A stretch of DNA of 64,000 nt from contig NZ_CANLZX010000013.1 in the NCBI RefSeq assembly GCF_947495675.1, positions 60,886 to 124,885 on the forward strand, written 5' to 3'. The DNA comes from an uncultured Algibacter sp. (GTDB lineage Bacteria > Bacteroidota > Bacteroidia > Flavobacteriales > Flavobacteriaceae). The notes below the pieces were generated by a model, which had not been told where the DNA came from, did no database searches, and saw only the letters and a program-made list of their open reading frames with translations. Positions 9,148-17,318 of this stretch are shown here, piece after piece (position 1 is the first letter of the stretch; each line of letters begins with the position of its first letter). The position numbers and the translations under genes were made by a program.

Positions 9148-10051
9148 TACTTCTAAATTTAAAATGGCGTTTAGTATTTATAAAATACACGCCCGTTAAT
9201 AAAATTACTGCTGCAATTATAGATTGCAATGTAATCTGCTCATCTAAAATCCACCAACCTAAAATTATTGCAATTATAGGATTAACATAAGTTGAAGTTG
9301 CAACTTTTTCGGGAGAAACTTCTTTTAATAGATAATTAAACGCTGTAAAAGCAACAATACTTCCAAAAATTATAAGTCCTAACATAGACCATTTAACATC
9401 TGCTTGCCAAACGTTTGGTAACAACCAAGGTTCATTTAGACATAAACTAACTATGCTTAGCATTATACCACCAGTAAGCATTTGATAGCCAGTATTTACA
9501 AAGTGATTGGAAGGTAAATCTGCTTTGCCAACAAAAATACTTGCATAAGCCCAGCAAAGCATACAAACAAATATTAATATCATTCCTAATATTTGTCCAT
9601 CTTTATTAATAATTTCTTTTTGACTTACTAACAAATAAATACCAATAAAACCTAATACTACACCAATAAACGACATCGTTTTTATCTTTTTACCAAGTAA
9701 AATACGCATCATAATAAGTACAACTAAGGGTTGTGAAGAAATCTCTAAAGCTGCAAAACCACTATCTATATATTGCAAAGCTACAACTGCTAAGCCATTA
9801 CCTAGAGTTAAGAATAGCAACCCAGCAATACTAACATTTATTAATTGTTTTTTAGATATGTAAAGACTAATACCTAACGATTTTGCAATAATAAAAATGA
9901 TTATACTAGCTACAATAAACCTTAAAGAAGCTAGGAAAAATGGCGCTAATTGAGAAACAGCTATTTTATTAAGCATGTAGGTAGCACCCCAAATAATATA
10001 AACAGCAAAAAAGGCTAAAATGATAAGAACGGTTTTACGCGACACACTCAT
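9137..10051 (-). CDS. EamA-family transporter (second paralogue)
   Basis: This 304-residue protein has two EamA repeats and ten helices. It begins 'LAFFAVYIIWGATYMLNKIA', with the W-G-x-x-Y motif usual for this family, and carries 'TSTYVNPIIAIILGWWILDEQI' near the end (cited in part). It is only distantly similar to the overlapping downstream gene, so this is an ancient pair and not a recent duplication. Confidence 0.9.
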   Translation of the reverse strand: MSVSRKTVLIILAFFAVYIIWGATYMLNKIAVSQLAPFFLASLRFIVASIIIFIIAKSLGISLYISKKQLINVSIAGLLFLTLGNGLAVVALQYIDSGFAALEISSQPLVVLIMMRILLGKKIKTMSFIGVVLGFIGIYLLVSQKEIINKDGQILGMILIFVCMLCWAYASIFVGKADLPSNHFVNTGYQMLTGGIMLSIVSLCLNEPWLLPNVWQADVKWSMLGLIIFGSIVAFTAFNYLLKEVSPEKVATSTYVNPIIAIILGWWILDEQITLQSIIAAVILLTGVYFINTKRHFKFRSIGR

Positions 10052-10075
10052 ATTTAGCCTTTTGTATAATGAAAC

Positions 10076-10093
10076 TCTAGATGTTAATCTAGA
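10076..10093 (-). terminator. Short palindromic hairpin after the cold-shock gene
   Basis: TCTAGAT and ATCTAGA form a 7-bp stem with a 4-nt loop in the 49-bp gap between the cold-shock gene (ending at 10101) and the EamA gene. No clear T-run follows, so it is a weak terminator candidate. Confidence 0.4.
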
Positions 10094-10100
10094 ATATTAT

Positions 10101-10553
10101 TTAAATTTTCTTAACCCTTACAGCATTCATGCCTTTTTGTCCACGTTCTAACTCGTAAGTTACTTTATCGTTTTCCTCAATATCTTCAAGTAAACCACTA
10201 ACATGCACAAAATATTTTTCTTGATTTATACTATCAATAATAAAACCAAAACCTTTAGAATGGTCAAAGAAAGATACTTTTCCTTCTTTGTTTGCTGGCT
10301 CCTCTTCTTCTCTATCTTCTTTCTTAGGGATGCCAAGCTCAATAGACTCTGCCTCAACCTTTTCGCGCATTGCTGGGTCTGGCGGTGTATCTGTTAAATT
10401 ACCATTAAAGTCTACATAAGCAAACTGAATTCCTTGTGGGTTTTCTTTAGCTTCAGCCTTACGTGCTTCTTTCTTTTTTTGCTTATCTTGTCTTTTCTTT
10501 AAGCGTTTTTTTTCTTTTTCAATTTTGTTAAATGTTACTTGCGATTTTGCCAT
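10101..10553 (-). CDS. Cold-shock-domain protein with long charged N-terminus
   Basis: The last 65 residues of this 150-residue protein form a cold-shock (OB) domain with RNP1 'KGFGFI' and RNP2-like 'KYFVHVS'. The first 45 residues are almost entirely Lys/Arg/Glu/Gln (EKKRLKKRQDKQKKKEARK), probably an RNA-binding helix, followed by an acidic linker (KEDREEEEPANKEG). Simple CspA proteins are about 70 residues, so this is an extended form. It probably binds single-stranded RNA or DNA in the cytoplasm. Confidence 0.9.
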   Translation of the reverse strand: MAKSQVTFNKIEKEKKRLKKRQDKQKKKEARKAEAKENPQGIQFAYVDFNGNLTDTPPDPAMREKVEAESIELGIPKKEDREEEEPANKEGKVSFFDHSKGFGFIIDSINQEKYFVHVSGLLEDIEENDKVTYELERGQKGMNAVRVKKI

Positions 10554-10752
10554 AGTTTTAAATACTCCTACTGGGTTTTATAAATTAATAGAACGTAAAG
10601 ATACGCCTTATTTTCATGATGTTATAATAATCAACAAATTAATAGTACTAGGGTTAGAAAATTACATAAAGAATAAAGTTAGGTTATTACTTGTTTTCTT
10701 TAAAAGCGTTAAGAGTACTATTTTGTTTTTCAAAAATTAATCAAGAATATAT

Positions 10753-11364
10753 TTAAACATTAGTAAAGTAACTACTAATACCACTTAAAATACTTTGTAC
10801 AGCATAAGAAGCTAGAATTAGCCCCATAATTTTACTTAATACTGTAATACCATAATCCCCTATTCTTTTTTGTAAATGATTTGCTGTTAATAGAATTAAG
10901 CAAGTAATACCTATAACAATTAATACGATACCTGTAGTTATAGCTTGTTGTTGTATGGTGTATATATGATTGTTAGTCATTAATACAACAGCTAAAATTG
11001 CTCCAGGAGATGCTATAGAGGGTATTGCAATTGGAAAAATTGTAACATGCTTATAATCGGTAATTTGTTTTTTCTCTTGTTCTGGTTTGCCATCACCAAA
11101 AATCATTGTTAAAGCAAATAAGAAAAGGATAACGCCTCCCGAAATTTGAAAAGCATCAAGTGAAATCGACATACCCTCTAATATCAATTGTCCAATTACA
11201 ATGAAAAACAATAGTATTAAAAATGCTATTATTGATGCTCTTACGGCAATTTTCTTTTTATGTATTAAATCAAATTCTCTGGTTGCTTCAAGATAAACAG
11301 GAATTGATCCAATGGGGTCAATTACTGCAAAAATGAAAAATATAGTTGTTAAAATTTCGGCCAT
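10753..11364 (-). CDS. MarC-family integral membrane protein
   Basis: This 203-residue protein has six hydrophobic segments and the family pattern 'FAVIDPIGSIPVYLEAT' near the start and 'PIAIPSIASPGAIL' in the middle. MarC/YhgN proteins are inner-membrane proteins of unsettled function. The gene is single, with no partner overlapping it. Confidence 0.9.
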   Translation of the reverse strand: MAEILTTIFFIFAVIDPIGSIPVYLEATREFDLIHKKKIAVRASIIAFLILLFFIVIGQLILEGMSISLDAFQISGGVILFLFALTMIFGDGKPEQEKKQITDYKHVTIFPIAIPSIASPGAILAVVLMTNNHIYTIQQQAITTGIVLIVIGITCLILLTANHLQKRIGDYGITVLSKIMGLILASYAVQSILSGISSYFTNV

Positions 11365-11510
11365 TTATTTTAAGTTTTTGAAAATTTCATGATTACTTCA
11401 TAAAATATAAAAACATATTGCGAATATAATCCAGTTTATGAATTTTATTCGGAGTTAGATGATATTATTAATAAAGTTAAACGAAATACTATTAATGTAA
11501 AATAAACGTA

Positions 11511-13070
11511 TTAATCCTCAGGTGGATATCCATGAATTTGCTCAAAAACTTCGTCGAAATTTTGACGTAAATAAGAATTTAATTTTTTTCTGTAATCACC
11601 TTTTAACCAATCAACAAAGTTATAAGTACTTTTACTAATACATTTAGTGTAACGTTGTATCCTAAAATCTATATCGTCGCCAAGTTGTTTTGCTAATGCA
11701 AGCGCATCATAAACATCTTCGCTGTTTTCAATACAAATTTTACCGTGTTGTTCTATAGAACGCTCTAAAACTACTTTTGATGATTCGCCGTTTCTTATAG
11801 AATCAACATAGGTTTTTTGAATATCGAAATGTACATCTTCAGATTTTGCAAATTCAGCACGTAAGGCATCTGGCATTTCATATCTAAAGTTACTTTCTAA
11901 TTCATCATCTGTTAAAATAGAATCTAGATAATATGTAGGCGATTTAAATATACGTTGCCAATCTAAACCATCGCCCCAAGGACCAAATCTGTGAAAATTG
12001 TTTCCTAAATCGATAACAGAAAACGACTTCTTGTCTTTCAAAATACGCGATCCACGACCAATCATTTGGTAATAAAGTGTTAACGATTTTGTTGCTCTGT
12101 TTAAAATAATACTTTCAACAGTTGGTTCATCAAATCCTGTTGTTAAAATACTAACCGAAGTTAATATAGCGTCAGGTGTTTTTTTGAACCATTTTAAAAT
12201 CATGGCACGCTCCTTTTTTGTATTTGTATTATCTAAATGGGCAACAGGATATCCAGCTCTTCTAAAGGTGTCATACACATGTAAAGATGTGGTAATACCG
12301 TTGTTGAAAATTAATGTTTTTTTACCTTTTGCACGTTCTTCATAAGCTTGTAATAGCTTGGATAACATGTCGTTATCTGTATACAGGTCTTCTGATGATT
12401 TAACAGTATAATCACCATTGGCACCAACTACTAAAGAAGTTAATCCAACATTGTAAGTAAACATTTCTGCACGCGCTAAAAACCCATTTTCGATAAGTGA
12501 TTCGATACTTTCACCAACAATTAATTCATCATAATTATCGGTCATTGGTAACTCAATGCTTGAGCTTAATGGGGTTGCAGTAACTCCTAAAATAAACGAT
12601 TTACTAAAAAACTTAAATAATTTGGTAAAAGAGTTATAATGGGCCTCATCAATGATCACTAAACCAATATCAGAAATATCTAGTTTATCATCATTTAATC
12701 TATTATTTAAAGTTTCAACCATAGCAACAAAACAACTAAAGTCTGCTTGATCACTTAAATCTGCCTTACTATCTACCACTTTATTGTACACACCAAATTC
12801 TGTTAGCATGTTAGAGGTTTGCTTACATAATTCAATACGGTGAGTCATCACTAACACTTTCTTTTTGTGATGTTTTAAATATTGTCTTACTATTTCAGAA
12901 AAAATAACTGTTTTACCACCACCTGTTGGTAATTGATATAGTAAATGATAATCTTCTGGAGATTCCTCAAAAGCTGTAAAAATTTTATCTATTGCTCCTT
13001 TTTGGTAGCTATACAGACTTTTTCCTTCTGCTCTTTCTTCTAATTCTAATTCTGCTTTTGTGCTCGACAT
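11511..13070 (-). CDS. SF2 DEAD/DEAH-box helicase (RadD-like)
   Basis: This 519-residue protein carries Walker A 'PTGGGKT' (48-54), 'DEAH' (141-144), motif III 'GVTATP' and motif VI 'QMIGRGSR'. The layout of two RecA domains plus a C-terminal helical tail matches the RadD/YejH type linked to DNA repair and recombination in E. coli. The tail (residues 400-519) lacks a recognisable extra domain. A good promoter with both elements lies just upstream (13091-13120). Confidence 0.88.
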   Translation of the reverse strand: MSSTKAELELEERAEGKSLYSYQKGAIDKIFTAFEESPEDYHLLYQLPTGGGKTVIFSEIVRQYLKHHKKKVLVMTHRIELCKQTSNMLTEFGVYNKVVDSKADLSDQADFSCFVAMVETLNNRLNDDKLDISDIGLVIIDEAHYNSFTKLFKFFSKSFILGVTATPLSSSIELPMTDNYDELIVGESIESLIENGFLARAEMFTYNVGLTSLVVGANGDYTVKSSEDLYTDNDMLSKLLQAYEERAKGKKTLIFNNGITTSLHVYDTFRRAGYPVAHLDNTNTKKERAMILKWFKKTPDAILTSVSILTTGFDEPTVESIILNRATKSLTLYYQMIGRGSRILKDKKSFSVIDLGNNFHRFGPWGDGLDWQRIFKSPTYYLDSILTDDELESNFRYEMPDALRAEFAKSEDVHFDIQKTYVDSIRNGESSKVVLERSIEQHGKICIENSEDVYDALALAKQLGDDIDFRIQRYTKCISKSTYNFVDWLKGDYRKKLNSYLRQNFDEVFEQIHGYPPED

Positions 13071-13090
13071 ATTTTAAATTTTGCAACGTG

Positions 13091-13120
13091 CAAAAATAAC
13101 ATCTTTAAAGGGTTTCTCAA
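13091..13120 (-). promoter_or_regulatory. Flavobacterial promoter for the SF2 helicase gene
   Basis: The minus strand reads TTG (13120-13118), 19 bp, then TATTTTTG (13098-13091). This matches the -33 TTG / -7 TAnnTTTG consensus of Flavobacterium with the usual spacing. The start codon follows after about 20 bp. Confidence 0.75.
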
Positions 13121-13306
13121 TCATGATTGCCATGAAATTATTCAAGTAATATTAACAGTCAAAATAAATTACATAAATATTAGCCAATGTTTTTTATTTA
13201 TTACTAATCTAAACTACTGAAAAACAATTCTTTTAAGCGCTATTAAATATTGCTTATAATATATTTTTTAATAAGATTTTATAAAATTTAAATTAAATGA
13301 ATTTAT

Positions 13307-13314
13307 ACATTTGT
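13307..13314 (+). promoter_or_regulatory. -7 element TACATTTG for the aldo/keto reductase gene
   Basis: TACATTTG matches TAnnTTTG exactly and lies 20 bp before the ATG at 13335. A longer reading frame from TTG at 13311 would begin inside this promoter element, which favours the downstream ATG as the true start. Confidence 0.65.
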
Positions 13315-13334
13315 TACTCTTAATCTATTATTCT

Positions 13335-14348
13335 ATGAATACAAACACAAAATCTGAAGCGAATACCTATATAGCAAACAATGTTAGATATGATTCTATG
13401 ACTTATAAACGTACAGGAAAAAGTGGTATCCTTTTACCTGCAATTTCTTTGGGGTTATGGCATAATTTTGGTTTTGTTGATGACATTAATAATGGTAGAG
13501 ATATTTTAAGAACAGCATTTGATTTAGGAATAACTCATATTGATTTAGCTAATAATTATGGTCCACCTCCTGGTTCTGCTGAAGAAAATTTTGGGACTAT
13601 TTTAAAACAAGATTTTAAACCATATAGAGACGAGTTGTTTATTGCTACAAAAGCTGGTTATGGTATGTGGTCTGGGCCTTACGGAGATTTTGGTTCTAGA
13701 AAGTATTTAATTTCTAGTTTAGACCAAAGTTTAAAACGTATGGGGTTAGATTATGTTGATGTTTTTTACCATCATAGACCAGACCCAGATACACCTTTAG
13801 AAGAAACAATGGGTGCCTTGGCTGATATAGTTAGACAAGGCAAGGCATTGTATGCTGGTATTTCTAATTACGGCCCTGAGGATACTCAAAAGGCTGCTGA
13901 ATTACTAAAAGAATTAAATGTGCCTTTTATTTTGAATCAAGCTAGATACTCTATGTTTGATCGTTGGGTTGAAGATGGCCTTTTAGAAACTTTAAAAGAT
14001 AATGGTGTTGGTTGTATTGCTTTTTCTCCTTTAGCTCAAGGTATGTTGACGGATAAATACTTAAATGGTATTCCTAAAAACTCTAGAGCTGGTAATGATT
14101 CGGTTTTCTTAAATGCTGAAATAGTTTCTGATAATATTGAAAAAATTAAAAAGTTAAATGCTATAGCAAGCAATCGTGAACAAAAATTATCTCAAATGGC
14201 AATTGCTTGGATATTAAGACAGCCACAGGTAGCTTCTGTATTAGTTGGTGCAAGTTCTTCTAATCAATTAAAAGAAAATGTAAAAGCTTTGGATTGCTTG
14301 GATTTTTCTGAAGATGAATTGCAATTGATAGATGAAATAATTAAATAA
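13335..14348 (+). CDS. Aldo/keto reductase (YghZ/GpR-like)
   Basis: Starting at ATG 13335 this is a 337-residue TIM-barrel oxidoreductase. The catalytic tetrad is visible as Asp70, Tyr75 (DLANNYGPPPGSAEENFG), Lys106 (IATKAGYG) and His146/147 (VFYHHRPD). The GxxxG-type phosphate-binding end reads 'VLVGASSSNQLKEN'. The 'GPPPGSAE' and 'GYGMWSGPYGDFGSRKYL' segments are typical of the E. coli YghZ (L-glyceraldehyde-3-phosphate reductase) subgroup. It converges tail-to-tail with the next gene with a 3-bp gap. Confidence 0.93.
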   Translation: MNTNTKSEANTYIANNVRYDSMTYKRTGKSGILLPAISLGLWHNFGFVDDINNGRDILRTAFDLGITHIDLANNYGPPPGSAEENFGTILKQDFKPYRDELFIATKAGYGMWSGPYGDFGSRKYLISSLDQSLKRMGLDYVDVFYHHRPDPDTPLEETMGALADIVRQGKALYAGISNYGPEDTQKAAELLKELNVPFILNQARYSMFDRWVEDGLLETLKDNGVGCIAFSPLAQGMLTDKYLNGIPKNSRAGNDSVFLNAEIVSDNIEKIKKLNAIASNREQKLSQMAIAWILRQPQVASVLVGASSSNQLKENVKALDCLDFSEDELQLIDEIIK

Positions 14349-14351
14349 AAA

Positions 14352-15020
14352 CTACTCTTTAACAACAATAATAGTAGCCTTTACACCTGTAGCAAGATTC
14401 CATTGGTTGTGCGAAACGACTATACCTTTGTCGTCTACAACTTTAAACTCTGCAGTATTTGGTCCAGATTCACCTTGGTTTAATGCAATAAAATCTATTT
14501 TGTTAAAACCTTTTTGTAAATCAAGTTTAAAGCCCGTAAAACCACCCATTAAAAAAACTCTTGCATGTATTATGTCATCATTAACGCGTACCTGTATAAC
14601 ATCGCCATCAACGTACCCATGGTCTCTATAAACAATATTAACAAACTTTGCATTAACTTTTATATCACCAAAGTATTGATCGACTTTACTTCCATTTCTT
14701 AAAGCTAATTCTTTTTCGTTAAGTTTTAAATTTTCTAAGTTTTTATCAAGTTGCTTTGTATACAATTCTCCAGGATTCCCAAATTCTTCTTCTGGAAACA
14801 TGGAAAACTCTTTTTTTGGTAATTCTAGTTTTGGAGCTATTTTGGGCCTATTTAAACCAATGTTGGTTTCGTTTTCTATAGGTTTTGAAGGAATAACATC
14901 TGCAGAATCTTTTTCGTTTTCAATAGCAGGAATAGAAATAGACTTCTTTTTACTATCTATTTGTGCTTGTGTAGATAGCGTTAAACCAATTAAAAAAAGA
15001 AATAAAACATACTGTTTCAT
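14352..15020 (-). CDS. Secreted hypothetical protein, flavobacterial family
   Basis: I take the ATG at 15020 as the start, giving 222 residues with a clean signal peptide (MKQYVLFLFLIGLTLSTQAQ). An upstream ATG at 15068 would overlap the -7 promoter element at 15066-15073. The middle is Pro/Lys/Glu-rich and disordered. The last 90 residues look like a compact beta domain (DHGYVDGDVIQVRVNDD, GFNKIDFIALNQGESGPNTA). This C-terminal pattern recurs in secreted flavobacterial proteins of unknown function. No T9SS sorting domain is seen. Confidence 0.8.
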   Translation of the reverse strand: MKQYVLFLFLIGLTLSTQAQIDSKKKSISIPAIENEKDSADVIPSKPIENETNIGLNRPKIAPKLELPKKEFSMFPEEEFGNPGELYTKQLDKNLENLKLNEKELALRNGSKVDQYFGDIKVNAKFVNIVYRDHGYVDGDVIQVRVNDDIIHARVFLMGGFTGFKLDLQKGFNKIDFIALNQGESGPNTAEFKVVDDKGIVVSHNQWNLATGVKATIIVVKE

Positions 15021-15065
15021 CAAAATTTTACATTTTTTTATTTGAATAGAGGTCATATTATTTTT

Positions 15066-15093
15066 CAAATATATTTGTTTCTAATAAATACAA
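15066..15093 (-). promoter_or_regulatory. Promoter of the secreted hypothetical gene
   Basis: The minus strand reads TTG (15093-15091), 17 bp, then TATATTTG (15073-15066), matching the flavobacterial consensus. This places transcription start near 15060, consistent with translation from 15020. Confidence 0.6.
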
Positions 15094-15309
15094 CCCTAAA
15101 TTATTATATTATTTAATAATGCTTTAACAATAACCGTTCCTAAAACTTATAATTAGTAATAATTACTACTTCCCTCCTTACCTAAATAGTTAAAATTTGT
15201 TAATTTATTACTTTGTTATGCATAGTACTGTAACAAAATATAATTATAGTCGTCTATCTTAATATAACCAAACAAAACAATATTAATCATCAATTAAAAT
15301 CAAAAAATC

Positions 15310-15396
15310 ATGAGAACATTAAACAACAATCAAATTACAGGAACTTTAATAGGAACTAAAAGTAACACTTGGAATAGTAAAAGACGTCATAGATAA
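15310..15396 (+). CDS. 28-residue basic small ORF, copy 1
   Basis: ATG at 15310 opens a 28-codon frame beginning MRTLNNNQITG and ending WNSKRRHR, stop TAA. A second copy begins exactly 200 bp further on. The first 63 nt are identical between copies. Beyond that the differences are three synonymous changes (counting TAA to TAG) and one Ser-to-Arg change. That pattern suggests the frame is translated. The ORF has no signal peptide, and the C-terminus is strongly basic. A similar leader (TCAATyAAAATCAAAAA) precedes both copies. I do not recognise the peptide. Confidence 0.55.
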   Translation: MRTLNNNQITGTLIGTKSNTWNSKRRHR

Positions 15397-15462
15397 TTAA
15401 CAACTCAGTATTAGAAATCAACAATTCAGACATATAGATTACTAGACATCAATATCTTAAAA

Positions 15463-15470
15463 TACATTTG
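15463..15470 (+). promoter_or_regulatory. -7 element TACATTTG before small ORF copy 2
   Basis: TACATTTG matches TAnnTTTG and lies 39 bp before the ATG of the second copy, so copy 2 can be transcribed on its own. The equivalent place upstream of copy 1 has diverged and shows no perfect match. Confidence 0.55.
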
Positions 15471-15509
15471 TACCATAATTAAATCATTAATCAATCAAAA
15501 TCAAAAATC

Positions 15510-15596
15510 ATGAGAACATTAAACAACAATCAAATTACAGGAACTTTAATAGGAACTAAAAGTAACACTTGGAACCGCAAAAGACGACATAGATAG
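15510..15596 (+). CDS. 28-residue basic small ORF, copy 2
   Basis: This is the duplicate of the frame at 15310. It begins MRTLNNNQITG and ends WNRKRRHR, stop TAG. It has its own promoter element and a leader with ATCAATCAAAATC before the start. A larger secreted-protein gene follows after 62 bp, behind a CAAT microsatellite. It could be a short regulatory ORF or a cationic effector peptide; neither is shown by sequence alone. Confidence 0.57.
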   Translation: MRTLNNNQITGTLIGTKSNTWNRKRRHR

Positions 15597-15624
15597 TAAT
15601 CCGTCTTTTAAAACCAAAACTTTC

Positions 15625-16000
<376 letters not shown>

Positions 16001-16030
16001 TAAAGCATTATTTTTTTTAAGCTATTAATA

Positions 16031-16067
16031 AAATAAAGACGTTATAAATTAAGTAACGTCTTTATTT
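16031..16067 (+). terminator. Terminator hairpin after the small secreted protein
   Basis: A perfect 14-bp stem (AAATAAAGACGTTA with TAACGTCTTTATTT, 9-nt loop) whose flanking A and T tracts allow termination on either strand. Confidence 0.85.
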
Positions 16068-16104
16068 AACAAAAACTTTCATCAATCAATTTAAATCAAT
16101 CAAA

Positions 16105-16239
16105 ATGAAATCAATCTTAAAAATATCAAGGCATATAAATAACATAACAGAAGAAAATTTATTGAATAGTAAACGCATCATAGATTTTCGAACTTCACAA
16201 CATGGAGTCTGGAAAGGCTCGAAACGTTATGTGCATTAG
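16105..16239 (+). CDS. 44-residue small ORF sharing the CAAT-type leader
   Basis: ATG at 16105 opens 44 codons beginning MKSILKISRHINN and ending GVWKGSKRYVH. The leader 'AAAACTTTCATCAATCAAT' (16072-16090) copies the leader at 15617-15634 before the secreted-protein gene. No signal peptide is seen, and the C-terminus is basic, as in the 28-residue peptides. Evidence for translation is only the conserved leader and start context. Confidence 0.4.
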   Translation: MKSILKISRHINNITEENLLNSKRIIDFRTSQHGVWKGSKRYVH

Positions 16240-16309
16240 CTTAAAAATCTTATAATTATGGTATTGTTTTTGTGCATTAATCAACACATTAACATTTAAA
16301 TCTATAATT

Positions 16310-16867
16310 ATGAGAAACTCAAAATTAGTACCTGAAGTAAATGCGGGGTCTATGGCAGACATCGCATTTTTATTACTTATCTTTTTTTTAGTTACCGCCA
16401 CAATTTCTTCTGATGAAGGCATCAATAGATTACTCCCTAGAGAGTGTCCGCCAGAAATGGATTGTTCTAGCGATATTAATGAACGTAACATTTTGCGAAT
16501 TATAATTAGCAATAATGATGAAGTTATGGTTGAAAATAAGATCATTCCATTAGAGAGTCTTAAAGACATAACTAAAACCTTTTTGGATAATAATGGCGAT
16601 GGTAGTTGTGCCTATTGTAGCGGTTTAAAAGATGTAAAATCATCTGATAGCCCTAAAGAGGCCATTGTATCATTACAAAACGGAAAACAAACCACTTACA
16701 AAAGGTTTGTGGCTGTTCAAAATGAATTAACCAAAGCGTATTATGAATTACGACAAACGTATAGTTTGAATGTGATTGGAAAGTCTTCAGATAAGTTATC
16801 AAAAATCGAAATGAAACAAGTTAAAGAAGCTTATCCGTTTATACTTTCGGAAGCTGAAACAAAGTAA
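16310..16867 (+). CDS. Orphan ExbD/TolR-family biopolymer transport protein with extra cysteines
   Basis: The N-terminus has the ExbD membrane signature 'PEVNAGSMADIAFLLLIFFL' with the conserved Asp at 17. ExbD with ExbB and TonB forms the proton-driven motor that energises outer-membrane receptors. At 185 residues it is longer than the usual 130-145. The extra periplasmic part carries Cys46, Cys52 and a CxxC at 100-103 (CAYC), so disulfide or metal binding is possible. No ExbB or TonB gene is next to it. Confidence 0.85.
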   Translation: MRNSKLVPEVNAGSMADIAFLLLIFFLVTATISSDEGINRLLPRECPPEMDCSSDINERNILRIIISNNDEVMVENKIIPLESLKDITKTFLDNNGDGSCAYCSGLKDVKSSDSPKEAIVSLQNGKQTTYKRFVAVQNELTKAYYELRQTYSLNVIGKSSDKLSKIEMKQVKEAYPFILSEAETK

Positions 16868-16879
16868 ATTATTTAAATG

Positions 16880-16915
16880 ATTGAGCTACTTTGGCGGCAA
16901 CCTTATTAGCTCAAT
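16880..16915 (+). terminator. Inverted repeat after the exbD-like gene
   Basis: ATTGAGCTA and TAGCTCAAT form a 9-bp perfect stem with an 18-nt loop, 13 bp after the stop codon. No long T-run follows, so termination strength is uncertain. Confidence 0.45.
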
Positions 16916-16934
16916 TACTTTATGTATTATACTA

Positions 16935-17280
16935 TTAATATGCTAAAAGCGCTTTCAATTCACTTTCAAATCTATGTTTTGGAAGATATTGTTGTTCTAA
17001 TTGGCTTGCAAAAGGAATAGGTGTTTCCATACTTGCTACATGTTTTACAGGCGCATCTAAATATTTAAAGCAATGTTCCATTATCCCTAAGGAAATATCG
17101 CTAGCAATGCCACCATAAAGTGAGTCTTTTTGAAGTATGATAGCTTTTCCTGTTTTCTTTATGGAGTTATAAATTGCCTCAACATCTAAAGGTTGAAGCG
17201 TTCTTAGGTCTATCACATCTGCTGAAATTTCAGGATTATTATCCAAGGTTTCTAAAGTCCAATGTACAGCAACAACATAT
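16935..17280 (-). pseudogene. 3' fragment of the 2-oxoacid dehydrogenase gene (direct-repeat copy)
   Basis: These 346 bp repeat the last 346 bp of the intact gene at 18824-20827 with no indels (constant offset 1889). The encoded C-termini differ at about nine of 103 residues. The frame is open but begins only at a TTG, and beyond 17280 the similarity ends with an in-frame stop nearby. It therefore cannot make a functional E1 subunit. It looks like a duplication remnant left on the far side of the BspA-like gene. Confidence 0.85.
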
Positions 17281-17318
17281 ATAGTGATTGTAATTTTAAT
17301 TTATTGGTTTTAAAAAAT

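Noticed and set aside
10525..10740. A 71-codon plus-strand frame between the cold-shock and MarC genes
   Set aside because: It overlaps the cold-shock start antisense and has no promoter, domain or composition typical of a gene.
16195..16569. A 124-codon minus-strand frame over the exbD start
   Set aside because: It is antisense to the clear ExbD membrane segment, lacks a start context and has no recognisable domain.
16935..17246. A separate small transketolase-C-like gene
   Set aside because: It copies the 3' end of the adjacent dehydrogenase gene, begins only at TTG and lacks all catalytic parts, so I call it a fragment.
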